In this document: positions 15,038-23,621 of the stretch, piece after piece
How positions within the stretch are numbered: position 1 is the stretch's first letter
How the letters are laid out: each line of letters opens with the position of its first letter
From: Candidatus Saccharimonadota bacterium
Lineage (GTDB): Bacteria > Patescibacteriota > Saccharimonadia > Saccharimonadales > Saccharimonadaceae
Assembly (NCBI GenBank): GCA_030529095.1
Contig: JAUMXN010000006.1
Span: 1-38,911 of the forward strand
Direction: 5' to 3'
DNA length: 38,911 nucleotides
Notes under the pieces: generated by a model
What the model saw: only the letters and a program-made list of their open reading frames with translations
Told to the model about the DNA's origin: nothing
Databases searched by the model: none
Made by a program: the position numbers and the translations under genes

Positions 15038-15782
15038 AAACAACAAATCACTCGGCCAGCACTGGCTCAAAAATCGCTTTATCTTGGACGATATTGCCGA
15101 CGCCGCTGTCGCCGAAGGCGCAACCCACTGCCTCGAGATCGGTCCAGGTCTCGGCACGTTGACGAGCTCACTACTCCGACGTTTCGAAAAAGTTACGGCT
15201 GTTGAGTTTGACGAGAGATTGGCTCATAACTTGCCAAACTCTTTCCCGGGCAAAAACCTTGAAGTGATTAACGCTGATTTTCTTAAATTTGATTTGGGCC
15301 AAGTTGCCGCGCCCTACTCCATCGCCGGAAACATTCCTTACTACATCACTAGCCCGATCATCGAAAAAATCTTGCGCGCCAACAATCGCCCGGTCAAAAT
15401 TGTGCTATTAATCCAAAAAGAAGTTGCTGAACGTATTGCCGCTGCGGATGGGCACCAATCCGTTTTGTCATTGTTCGTGCAAAATCGCGCCAATGTCGAA
15501 CTCGGCTACGTCGTACCGAAAGACGAATTCACCCCGCCGCCAAAAGTGGATAGCGAGTTTATTATTTTGACTCCAAAAGAGCCAGAAATCAGGGAAGAAA
15601 TCTTCGATTTAATCAAGCGTGGCTTCTCGTCTCCACGCAAAAAGCTTATCGCCAACCTCACCGGCGAAAAATCCCGTGAAGAGCTAAAAAACATCTTTAA
15701 AAATCTCAACATCAACGAAGACGCGCGCCCGGCCGATCTTAATCTAAAAGACTGGGAACGACTTTTCGATTCTATGGTATAA
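15027..15782 (+). CDS. ksgA: 16S rRNA dimethyladenosine transferase
   Basis: This 251-residue protein dimethylates the two adjacent adenines near the 3' end of 16S rRNA during small-subunit maturation. SLGQHWLKN, motif I EIGPGLG (37-43), the NIPYY catalytic motif (102-106) and DEFTPPPKVDS are present, and the C-terminal helical domain (about 185-250) is complete. The ATG at 15027 lies inside the upstream gene. A longer frame starting at 14928 would wholly overlap that gene and is rejected. The stop codon TAA is part of the TATAAT box that drives serS. Confidence 0.95.
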   Translation: MATKNNKSLGQHWLKNRFILDDIADAAVAEGATHCLEIGPGLGTLTSSLLRRFEKVTAVEFDERLAHNLPNSFPGKNLEVINADFLKFDLGQVAAPYSIAGNIPYYITSPIIEKILRANNRPVKIVLLIQKEVAERIAAADGHQSVLSLFVQNRANVELGYVVPKDEFTPPPKVDSEFIILTPKEPEIREEIFDLIKRGFSSPRKKLIANLTGEKSREELKNIFKNLNINEDARPADLNLKDWERLFDSMV

Positions 15783-15789
15783 TATACGC
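15778..15789 (+). promoter_or_regulatory. -10 box of serS overlapping the ksgA stop codon
   Basis: TATAAT (15778-15783) with TGG before it contains the TAA stop of ksgA and ends 6 nt before the serS ATG, predicting a leaderless mRNA. Confidence 0.6.
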
Positions 15790-17034
15790 ATGTTAGACAT
15801 TAAGTTCATCAGAGAAAACCTAGACTTGGTCAAAAAGTCAACTAAAGAAAAGGGTTACAAAATCGATGTTGATGAAGCCATCAAGCTTGACGATGAACGA
15901 AAAAACGTTCTTGTTAAGGTTGAAAATTTGAGGCAACGTCGCAACGAGATTGCAGCCAAAATGAAGGGCGGCAAACCAGACGCAGCTCTTATCGAAGAAG
16001 GCAAAAATCTTAAATCTGAGCTCGCTGCTGCCGAATCCGAACTTTCCGTAGCCGAGACCAAATTGAACGATCTTATCAAAGGCATTCCAAACATTATCTT
16101 TGACGATGTTCCGCTAGGCGGCGAGGAATGTAGCAAAGAAATCAAAGTCTGGGGCGAGCATCGTACTGAAGTTGTTGATCATTTGGATTATGCTGTTTCG
16201 CGCGATTGGGTAGATTTTGAGCGCGGCGCCAAAGTTGCCGGGGCTAAATTCTACTATCTCAAAGATGGCCTAGCTTTGCTCGAAAACGCGCTCTATCAGT
16301 ACGGCCTCTCCAAAGTTTTGGAGCACGGCTTTACTTTTATGACCGTGCCAGACATGGTCTCATCCCGTGTGCTCGAAGGCTGTGGTTTTAACCCGCGCAC
16401 CTCTGATCAATCTGATGAATATTATATCGAAGGCGAAGATCTTGCGATGATCGCTACTGCCGAAATGCCACTCACCGGCTATCACATGGACGAAATCATC
16501 GACGAAGACAAATTGCCACTTCTTTACGCTGGCTACTCGGCTTGCTTTAGAAAAGAAGCCGGTACTTATGGCAAATATACTCGCGGTCTCTTCCGCGTAC
16601 ATCAATTCAACAAACTCGAGATGTATGTTTTCTGTCTACCAGAACAATCCAAAGAGCTTCACGAAAAAATCCTCGCCATCGAGGAAGAAATTTGGCAAGG
16701 CCTTGGCATTCCATATCACATCATCAACATCGCCGCTGGCGACCTCGGCGCTCCAGCCGCCAAAAAATACGACATGGAATACTGGTCACCGGTTAACCAA
16801 AAGTACCAGGAAATCACCAGCTGTTCTAACTGTACTGATTTCCAAGCTCGCGCTGTCAACTGCCGCGTTCGCCGCAAAGATGGCAGCCTTGAGTATGTTC
16901 ACACCCTAAATGGCACCGCAGTCTCTTTGGCTCGCGCTCTCGTGGTCATCCTCGAAAACTACGCCACCAAAGACGGCAAGCTCAAAGTGCCAGAAGTTTT
17001 GAGACCATATTTAAACAATCAGGAGGAAATCTAA
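15790..17034 (+). CDS. serS: Seryl-tRNA synthetase
   Basis: This 414-residue class II synthetase charges tRNA-Ser. The N-terminal antiparallel coiled-coil arm (about 25-105) that grips the long variable arm of tRNA-Ser is present. Motif 2 (FRKEAGTYGKYTRGLFRVHQF) and motif 3 (NGTAVSLARALVVILENY) are intact, and ITSCSNCTDFQARA is the usual family signature. It is followed after one nucleotide by hpf, forming serS-hpf. The gene has its own -10 box and no ribosome binding site. Length is normal. Confidence 0.95.
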   Translation: MLDIKFIRENLDLVKKSTKEKGYKIDVDEAIKLDDERKNVLVKVENLRQRRNEIAAKMKGGKPDAALIEEGKNLKSELAAAESELSVAETKLNDLIKGIPNIIFDDVPLGGEECSKEIKVWGEHRTEVVDHLDYAVSRDWVDFERGAKVAGAKFYYLKDGLALLENALYQYGLSKVLEHGFTFMTVPDMVSSRVLEGCGFNPRTSDQSDEYYIEGEDLAMIATAEMPLTGYHMDEIIDEDKLPLLYAGYSACFRKEAGTYGKYTRGLFRVHQFNKLEMYVFCLPEQSKELHEKILAIEEEIWQGLGIPYHIINIAAGDLGAPAAKKYDMEYWSPVNQKYQEITSCSNCTDFQARAVNCRVRRKDGSLEYVHTLNGTAVSLARALVVILENYATKDGKLKVPEVLRPYLNNQEEI

Positions 17035-17035
17035 T

Positions 17036-17398
17036 ATGATTGAGAAAATTGATGTCAGCGGTAGTGGCTACAAAGTAGAAGAATCTTTCAAAAAATATGT
17101 CTTAAAACGCATCGGCAAGCTCGATCGCTATTTGCCACGCGGCTCCAAAAAAGATGTCGTAGTAAAGGTGATGGTTTCGAGCATCGACCGTTCTCATGGC
17201 GAAAAATACGAAATTTCCGTCGCGATGGACATTCCTGGTGGCAAGGTAATCGCCGCTAAAGATGACTGCACGAACGTGTTTGCTGGTATCGATTTGGTTG
17301 AAGCTAAACTCACTGGTCAGATCCGTCGTTTCAAGCTTGAGCAGACCCCGCATCTTCAGAAAAGGTCCCTCAAAAATCTCTTTATCAAGAGAAAATAA
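17036..17398 (+). CDS. hpf: Ribosome hibernation promoting factor, short form (HPF/RaiA family)
   Basis: This 120-residue protein has the beta-alpha-beta-beta-beta-alpha layout of the S30AE family (residues 1-100) and a basic tail ending KNLFIKRK. It lacks the dimerising C-terminal domain of long HPF. The family binds the 30S decoding centre and silences ribosomes under stress. AGGAGG lies 8 nt before the ATG. Placement between serS and secA recalls the hpf-secA pair of Gram-positive bacteria. Confidence 0.9.
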   Translation: MIEKIDVSGSGYKVEESFKKYVLKRIGKLDRYLPRGSKKDVVVKVMVSSIDRSHGEKYEISVAMDIPGGKVIAAKDDCTNVFAGIDLVEAKLTGQIRRFKLEQTPHLQKRSLKNLFIKRK

Positions 17399-17403
17399 TG
17401 TGC

Positions 17404-17437
17404 TAGAATTAATACAATACTAAATTCCGTTGGAGGT
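17404..17437 (+). promoter_or_regulatory. secA promoter and ribosome binding site
   Basis: TGC-TAGAAT (17401-17409) is an extended -10 box just after the hpf stop, followed by a short leader with TGGAGGT (17431-17437). An in-frame TTG at 17443 is also at good spacing and would add two residues. Confidence 0.55.
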
Positions 17438-17448
17438 CTAATTTGGCT

Positions 17449-20238
17449 ATGGCTGTAAAAAACAAGAAACCTGTAAAAGAAAAGAAGCCTACTGATAAAC
17501 TTGCTGATAAAACCGCAATGACTAAGTTCTTGCAAGGTATTTTCGGTGACGCTCAGAAGAAAATCTTAAAGCGCATGTGGAAGCGCGCCCAAGAAATTAA
17601 CGGTCTCGAAGAGAAATACGAGAAAATGTCCGACAAAGAACTCGCCGGGCAGACCGAAATTCTCAAAACTAAGCTTGACAAGATGCTTAAAAAATCCGTT
17701 GCCGAAGCCGCCAAGAATAAAACTGCGAAAAAAGCTAAAAAAGCCAAGAAAGCCACCAAAAAAGTCGAAAACGATGCTAAGGCTCTCGATGCAATCTTGC
17801 CAGATGCCTTCGCCGTCGTTCGCGAAGCTTCCAAACGTAAGCTCGGCATGCGTCCATACGATGTCCAGCTCATCGGTGGTATCGCTCTCCACGAGGGTAA
17901 CGTCGCCGAGATGAAAACCGGTGAAGGTAAAACTCTCGTCGCCTTGCTCCCAGCCTACCTCAACGCCCTTACTGGCCGCGGCGTCCACATCGTTACGGTG
18001 AACGATTACCTCGCTCAACGTGATGCCGGTTGGAACGGCCCAGTCTATGATTTCCTCGGTCTTTCCGTTGGTGTAATTATTAACAACGCCTCATTTGTTT
18101 ATGATCGTGAATACGAAAACGAAGAGCACGACGATGAGCGCTTCCGCCATCTTCGCCCGGCCACTCGTAAAGAGGCCTATAACGCCGATGTTACTTACGG
18201 TACGAACAACGAATTTGGCTTCGACTACCTCCGCGACAACATGACCTCCGAGACTCAATATCTCCGCCAACGCGAACTTAACTTCGCCATCGTCGATGAG
18301 GTCGACTCTATCTTGATCGATGAGGCTCGCACCCCACTCATTATTTCTGCCCCAGCTGGCGACAACCCAGATTCTTACTATCAATTTGCTAAAATCGCCG
18401 ATCGCCTTACCGAAGAAGATTATATCTTTGATGAAAAGCGCCGCTCTGTTTCCCTTACTGACAAGGGAATTGAAAAGGTTCAAAATATCCTCGGCGTCGA
18501 GAATTTGTATTCCACCAAGAATACTCGCCTTGTTTATCACATGGAGCAGGCTCTCCGCGCTCAGGTCGTGTTTAAGCGTGATAAAGATTATGTTGTGACC
18601 AACTCTGGTGAAGTTATTATCGTCGACGAACACACTGGCCGTTTGATGCAAGGTCGCCGCTACAACGAAGGCCTCCATCAGGCTATCGAAGCCAAAGAAG
18701 GTGTTGCCGTCAAAGAAGAGTCTATGACCTTGGCTACGATTTCCTTCCAAAACTTCTTCCGTCTTTATCGCAAGCTTTCCGGTATGACCGGTACTGCTTT
18801 CACTGAGGCTGAAGAGTTCCAGCAGATTTACGCACTTGACGTAATTCAAATTCCACCAAACCGCCCAATTGTCCGTGTCGATAAAGACGATTTGATCTTC
18901 AAGACCAAGGCCGGCAAACTCCGCGCTATCGCCGAAGAAATCAAGAAATATCATGCCAAGGGCCAACCAGTACTCGTAGGTTCTGATTCTATCGCCAACA
19001 ACGAGGAAATTGCTCGTTACCTAGATGAGCAAAAGGTTCCATACGAAATTTTGAATGCTAAAAACAACGAACGTGAGGCTGCGATTATTGCCAAAGCCGG
19101 CGAAAAAGGCGCCGTCACGCTTGCTACCAACATGGCTGGTCGTGGTACCGATATTAAACTCGGTAAAGGCGTTAAAGAGCTTGGCGGTCTCGTCGTGATT
19201 GGTTCTGCTCGTCATGATTCTCGTCGCGTCGATAACCAGCTCCGTGGTCGTGGTGGCCGTCAGGGCGATCCAGGTACCACCCAATTCTTCGTTTCTTGCG
19301 AAGACGATTTGATGCGCATCTTCCAAGGCGACCGTATTAAGATGTTGATGACCCGCCTCGGCGTCGATGAAAATACTCCGATTCAGACCCGCGCTATTTC
19401 CCGCACACTTGAATCCGCCCAGAAGAAAATCGAAGGCCTCAACTTTGATTCCCGTAAAAATGTCGTTCAATACGATAATGTAATTAACCGTCACCGCCGC
19501 GTCGTTTATATGATTCGCCGCAAGATTCTTGAAGGTGAGGATATCTTCTCCGAAATCAAGCGTCTCATGCGCGAAGAAGTCAAGACTCTAACCGAGCTTT
19601 CATCTCGCGTCAATAAGAACTTCGACGAAGAATTCAAAGCCGTCTTCGACTTTGACGAAGATTTGATTCATGAAATTGGCTTGATGCGCAAAGAAAAAGA
19701 TCGCGCTAAGCTCGCGCTCGCCGCAATCGAAGAAGCTTATCATACCAAAGAGATCGAATTTAGCCCAGAAGTAATGCGCAAAATCGAGCGTGAAGTTTAC
19801 CTCAAGGTTCTTGATACCTTGTGGATGCAACATCTTGAGAATATGCAGCATCTCCGCGAAGGCATCCACTGGCGTTCAGTTGGCCAGCGTGACCCACTAG
19901 TTGAATATCGTTCTGAATCACAAAAACTCTTCGACGGTTTGCAGCGCAATCTCCGCGAGGAAGTTCTTAAAATTCTTCTTACCATCACTCCAGCCGAAGC
20001 TCGCGCTACGGATGTGATTGACGGCGAAGAATACGATACTGAGCTCACTAAGATGGCTGAAACCGCCACTGAAAAAGGTGTGAACGAAATTAGTAAGGGC
20101 GACAAGAATCTTGACTCTGAATTTAAGAAATCTACCGGTGGCAAAACTATTGCTAATGCGCCAAAAAAATCTCGCAAAAACGAAGCTAAGAAAAAGAAAA
20201 AATTGGCTCGCCAAAACAAGAAAAAAGGCCGCAAATAA
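17449..20238 (+). CDS. secA: Preprotein translocase ATPase SecA
   Basis: This 929-residue motor drives secretory proteins through SecYEG. The Walker A segment (MKTGEGKTLVALLPAYL), DEVDSILIDEARTPLIIS, the preprotein cross-linking domain, the second motor domain (TNMAGRGTDIKLG, then GRGGRQGDPG) and the helical scaffold/wing (ENMQHLREGIHWRSVGQRDPL) are all in order. Two features are unusual. A Lys/Ala-rich insertion near residues 85-105 lies within the early N-terminal region. The C-terminus ends in a long lysine-rich tail without the CxCxSGxx(C/H) zinc-binding domain of many SecA proteins. The ATG at 17449 was chosen, although TTG at 17443 is possible. Confidence 0.95.
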   Translation: MAVKNKKPVKEKKPTDKLADKTAMTKFLQGIFGDAQKKILKRMWKRAQEINGLEEKYEKMSDKELAGQTEILKTKLDKMLKKSVAEAAKNKTAKKAKKAKKATKKVENDAKALDAILPDAFAVVREASKRKLGMRPYDVQLIGGIALHEGNVAEMKTGEGKTLVALLPAYLNALTGRGVHIVTVNDYLAQRDAGWNGPVYDFLGLSVGVIINNASFVYDREYENEEHDDERFRHLRPATRKEAYNADVTYGTNNEFGFDYLRDNMTSETQYLRQRELNFAIVDEVDSILIDEARTPLIISAPAGDNPDSYYQFAKIADRLTEEDYIFDEKRRSVSLTDKGIEKVQNILGVENLYSTKNTRLVYHMEQALRAQVVFKRDKDYVVTNSGEVIIVDEHTGRLMQGRRYNEGLHQAIEAKEGVAVKEESMTLATISFQNFFRLYRKLSGMTGTAFTEAEEFQQIYALDVIQIPPNRPIVRVDKDDLIFKTKAGKLRAIAEEIKKYHAKGQPVLVGSDSIANNEEIARYLDEQKVPYEILNAKNNEREAAIIAKAGEKGAVTLATNMAGRGTDIKLGKGVKELGGLVVIGSARHDSRRVDNQLRGRGGRQGDPGTTQFFVSCEDDLMRIFQGDRIKMLMTRLGVDENTPIQTRAISRTLESAQKKIEGLNFDSRKNVVQYDNVINRHRRVVYMIRRKILEGEDIFSEIKRLMREEVKTLTELSSRVNKNFDEEFKAVFDFDEDLIHEIGLMRKEKDRAKLALAAIEEAYHTKEIEFSPEVMRKIEREVYLKVLDTLWMQHLENMQHLREGIHWRSVGQRDPLVEYRSESQKLFDGLQRNLREEVLKILLTITPAEARATDVIDGEEYDTELTKMAETATEKGVNEISKGDKNLDSEFKKSTGGKTIANAPKKSRKNEAKKKKKLARQNKKKGRK

Positions 20239-20263
20239 TAAGATAAACTATTAGTTTGCCTCT

Positions 20264-21535
20264 ATGAAACACTCTGTCGAAGCAATTACTCTGAAGAACG
20301 GGGCGAAGGGACTTTTGATTGATATCCCGGGTGCCAGCGTGATGGCGACGCGTATTCAGTTCCGCGCTGGCATGCGCTACGCTAAAAATCCAGAAGTCTA
20401 CGAAATTCCTCATATCGTAGAGCATCTTGCCTTTGGTGCCAACGCCAAATATAAGGATGAACAAGCCTTCGAAGCTGAATTTACCAAAAACGGCGCCTAT
20501 CATAACGCCTGGACTTCGGATATCTCGGTTTGCTACGAAACGGAATGTGCTGATTTTGAATGGGATCGTATTATGGAACTTCAGCGTCTTTCGATTTGCG
20601 AACCACGTTTCAACGAGGATGAACTCCGTGCCGAAAAAGGCAATGTCCGCTCTGAGCTCACCGGCTATATGAATAATTATTATCGCTTGCTTTGGCCGCG
20701 ACTCCAGCGCGAAGTTGGCGAGGATATTTTGGATTTGCCAGATCGCATTAAAACGATTTCAAACATCGAGCTCAAAGACATTCGCGAACATTATCGCCGT
20801 ACTCACACCGCTGAGAATATGTCTTTTATTATCGCCGGCAAGGTGCACGGTCGCAGACACGAAATCGTTAAAATGCTCGAAGATTGGAATTTGAAACCGG
20901 GCTATCATTTTACGATCCCGATGGATGAACTCCATTCTGCTGAGGCAGTTTCGATTCGTCGCAAGGACGCCACCAATATTACCTTTGGTTTTTCGCTGAT
21001 TACGCCGCGCCATTTGGAGCCAAACGAAGTTTTTGCCATGAACTGTCTCAACCATATATTAAACGGCACCACCAATTCCAAGATTTTTGGCGCCGCTAGG
21101 AAACGTGGTTTGATTTATGGCATGGGTTCATCGGTTTCGTCCAATGCGCATAATTCCTACTGGGATTTTGATGGCGAAGTGAACGTCGAGAATGCCGAAG
21201 AACTATTTAAACTAATTCAAACCGAGCTCGTCAAAGCCTTAAACGGTGGCATTTCGGATAAAGATTTTGAAGCCGCTAAATCCTATGCCATGGGCCGTTT
21301 CCAAATGGGTGCCCAAACTGTGGGTCAAATCGCCGACTATTATGCTGAAAACTATTTCTTAAACGGCGACGTTGAAAAATACGACGACATGCCAAACCTA
21401 ATTTCCGCTATCGACAAAGATAAAATGATCGAACTCGCGCGCGAATTCGCCGGATCTGGCATTAAGGCCATGGTCGCTGTTTCGAGCGTCGAAAAAGCCG
21501 TGATTTCGAATCTCGAAACCTATCTTAATTTCTAA
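20264..21535 (+). CDS. M16 family zinc metallopeptidase (insulinase/PqqL-like)
   Basis: This 423-residue protein is one complete M16 unit. The inverted zinc motif HIVEH is at 50-54, and Glu131 lies 77 residues further on (GNVRSE), the expected third ligand. The C-terminal half has the M16C features, with RKRGLIYGMGSSV near residue 283 as the substrate-side R/Y region. Short M16 proteins usually work as homo- or heterodimers, and no second M16 gene is adjacent. No signal peptide is seen. It starts 25 nt after secA with no Shine-Dalgarno sequence. Its stop codon overlaps the stop of the convergent permease gene. The substrate is unknown. Confidence 0.85.
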   Translation: MKHSVEAITLKNGAKGLLIDIPGASVMATRIQFRAGMRYAKNPEVYEIPHIVEHLAFGANAKYKDEQAFEAEFTKNGAYHNAWTSDISVCYETECADFEWDRIMELQRLSICEPRFNEDELRAEKGNVRSELTGYMNNYYRLLWPRLQREVGEDILDLPDRIKTISNIELKDIREHYRRTHTAENMSFIIAGKVHGRRHEIVKMLEDWNLKPGYHFTIPMDELHSAEAVSIRRKDATNITFGFSLITPRHLEPNEVFAMNCLNHILNGTTNSKIFGAARKRGLIYGMGSSVSSNAHNSYWDFDGEVNVENAEELFKLIQTELVKALNGGISDKDFEAAKSYAMGRFQMGAQTVGQIADYYAENYFLNGDVEKYDDMPNLISAIDKDKMIELAREFAGSGIKAMVAVSSVEKAVISNLETYLNF

Positions 21536-22368
21536 AACAAATCAAATATTGCGCCCGCAATCAGACTAATTACGAAAATAATAGCCAGAATCATGCCGTT
21601 TTCGCGCTGGTTTTTATTGTTTTTGAAAAGTAGCAGCCAGCCCACGCCACAACCGGTGAGAAGCCCAGCCATTAAGCTGCCAAAGCTAATTAATCCGGCC
21701 AAATATAATTCGGTAATAATTACGCTGCCGGCGCAGCTCGGGATTAGGCCGACTAGCGCTGCGATTAGGTATGAGAATAAGCCTTTGTTTAACAAAATAC
21801 CGGCAACTTTTTCTTCGCCAATCCAGAAAATGATTAAGCCGATTAAAAGATTGGCGGCAAAAATTAGAAGCAACGTTTTTAATGTATGGATTAGACTAGA
21901 TAAAAAGATGCCATTTTTCTCACAGTGGCAGTGTTCGTCCTCGCAAATATGGCCGATGTCCGGCGTTTTTTCGGCGATAGATTTTTTGCGGTAAATTAAA
22001 TCGACCACGAGACCGACAATAATACCGATCGCGACCTTAAAACCAATAATTTTGAAGATTTCTGTCACGTCGACATTCTCACCAATCATAATAGGTAGCA
22101 TTTCGTCGCTGGTAGCAAGAAAAATCGCAATCACCGTGCCGATTGTGACGATGTGTCCGGAAAACAGATTCGCGGCCATTGCGCTAAAACCGCACTGCGG
22201 CAGGGCACCTAGCAAACCGCCGGCCACTGGCATTAGGGGATGTTTTTTCGAAAACAGTTTTTTATACTTAATTTTGTGCTCGATTAGCTCCAGAATCAAA
22301 AACGTCGCCAAGAGATACGGCGCGATTTTTGCTACGTCCAGCAGGGCATCAATTAAGCAATCTAACAT
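21532..22368 (-). CDS. ArsP_2-type heavy-metal/manganese permease family membrane protein
   Basis: This 278-residue protein is strongly hydrophobic, with two related halves of about four helices each. The first contains GALPQCGFSAMAANLFSG and the second LIPSCAGSVIITELYLAG. These paired polar turns with a conserved cysteine are typical of the ArsP_2 family, the putative 10-TM heavy-metal exporters sometimes annotated as manganese transporters. A His/Cys-rich cytoplasmic loop (HICEDEHCHCE) between the halves could sense or deliver metal. The gene has no ribosome binding site and is divergent from murD, with only 23 nt between the two starts. The transported ion is not known. Confidence 0.8.
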   Translation of the reverse strand: MLDCLIDALLDVAKIAPYLLATFLILELIEHKIKYKKLFSKKHPLMPVAGGLLGALPQCGFSAMAANLFSGHIVTIGTVIAIFLATSDEMLPIMIGENVDVTEIFKIIGFKVAIGIIVGLVVDLIYRKKSIAEKTPDIGHICEDEHCHCEKNGIFLSSLIHTLKTLLLIFAANLLIGLIIFWIGEEKVAGILLNKGLFSYLIAALVGLIPSCAGSVIITELYLAGLISFGSLMAGLLTGCGVGWLLLFKNNKNQRENGMILAIIFVISLIAGAIFDLF

Positions 22369-22371
22369 GGC

Positions 22372-22387
22372 TTATATGATATAATAA
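22372..22387. promoter_or_regulatory. Overlapping divergent promoters of the permease gene and murD
   Basis: On the plus strand TGA-TATAAT (22377-22385) ends 6 nt before the murD ATG. On the minus strand TATTAT (22387-22382) or TATAAG (22377-22372) lies just before the permease ATG. Both mRNAs would be nearly leaderless, and the two promoters cannot easily be occupied at once. Confidence 0.5.
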
Positions 22388-22391
22388 TAGT

Positions 22392-23621
22392 ATGAAAATT
22401 GCAATTTTAGGCTACGGCGTAGAAGGTAAAAGCGTCGAGCGTTATTTCTCTAAGCGTGACGACGTCGAGATCGAAATTTTCGACCACATCACCAAAGATA
22501 GTGTCAAAGAACTTGATCTAGACGGCTTCGACATGGTTTTTCGCACCCCGAGCTTACACCCACTTTTTAAGGATAATTGGACCAGCATCACCCGCTATTT
22601 TCTTGAACACTGCCCGGCGCCAATCGTGGGCGTGACTGGCACCAAAGGCAAAGGTACGACTTGTTCGTTTGTGGCTGCGATTTTGACCGCACTCGGCAAA
22701 AAGACTCACTTCGTGGGCAACGTCGGTATTCCGGCACTCGATGTGCTTGATGATGTTTCGCCAGACGATGTCGTAGTTTACGAAATGAGTAGCTATCAAC
22801 TTTGGGACTGCGAGCGTTCGCCGCATATCGCCGTAGTGCTTCGTATTGAGCCGGATCACTTGGATGTGCACGATGGTTTTGATGATTATGTTGGTGCCAA
22901 ATCGAACATTGTCCGCCATCAAACCGCCGACGATTACTGTGTTTATTACAAAGACAATCTAACTTCAGTCAAAGTTAGCGAGCTTTCAAAAGGCAAGAGG
23001 TTCTCTTATCCATACGAAGTTTCTGAGCGCCTCGATGAAATTTTGAGCCACATCCAAATTCCGGGCGCGCATAACCGCGAAAATGCCGAAGCTGCAATTT
23101 TGGTTTCAGCCTGCTACTTCCATATGGATGTAAACGAATTTATCGATAAATATGGCGACAAAATCGCCGAAGGTATTGAGACTTTCCTTGGCTTGCCACA
23201 CCATATTGAGTTTGTCCGTGAGCTAAACGGTATTAAATATTACGACGATAGTTTTGCTGCAACTTATCCGGCGCTCGAAGTGGCTGTTAAGGCCTTCCCG
23301 GAGGATAAATTAGTTTTGATTGCTGGTGGTAAAGACCGCGGCCTCGACCTTTCTGGCGCGCGCGCCGTAATTCAGAATGCACCGAATTTGCTAAAAACCG
23401 TTTTAATCGGCGAAACTAAACATATTCTTGCCAACGGCGTGTCAGAAGATCGTTACGAATTTGCCGAAACTTTGGACGAAGCACTCGCAAAAGCCAACGA
23501 CATCGCCCGCGAACTTGGCGGTACGATTGTGATTTTGAGCCCGGGCGCACCAAGCTTTGACATGTTTAAGAATTTCAAAGAACGCGGTGAAATTTTCCAA
23601 AAATTAGTAAAGGAGCTTTAG
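22392..23621 (+). CDS. murD: UDP-MurNAc-L-alanine:glutamate ligase (MurD, probably MurD2 type)
   Basis: This 409-residue Mur ligase has an N-terminal UDP-binding domain (GYGVEGKSV), a central ATPase domain with the P-loop GVTGTKGKGTT, the carbamylated-lysine region and EMSSYQL, and a C-terminal domain with YYDDSFAATYPA and GGKDRGLDL. Canonical MurD has NDSKATN where this has DDSFAAT. The DSFA(T/A)T form and the immediately following murL gene point to MurD2, which adds L-glutamate rather than D-glutamate to UDP-MurNAc-L-Ala. The murL ATG starts directly after the stop codon. Confidence 0.9.
   Translation: MKIAILGYGVEGKSVERYFSKRDDVEIEIFDHITKDSVKELDLDGFDMVFRTPSLHPLFKDNWTSITRYFLEHCPAPIVGVTGTKGKGTTCSFVAAILTALGKKTHFVGNVGIPALDVLDDVSPDDVVVYEMSSYQLWDCERSPHIAVVLRIEPDHLDVHDGFDDYVGAKSNIVRHQTADDYCVYYKDNLTSVKVSELSKGKRFSYPYEVSERLDEILSHIQIPGAHNRENAEAAILVSACYFHMDVNEFIDKYGDKIAEGIETFLGLPHHIEFVRELNGIKYYDDSFAATYPALEVAVKAFPEDKLVLIAGGKDRGLDLSGARAVIQNAPNLLKTVLIGETKHILANGVSEDRYEFAETLDEALAKANDIARELGGTIVILSPGAPSFDMFKNFKERGEIFQKLVKEL

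Noticed and set aside
18091-18966. Long open frame antisense to secA (291 codons)
   Set aside because: It lacks a ribosome binding site and mirrors secA codons, an effect of the strong codon bias there. Similar antisense frames over hisS, rplC and rplB are rejected for the same reason.
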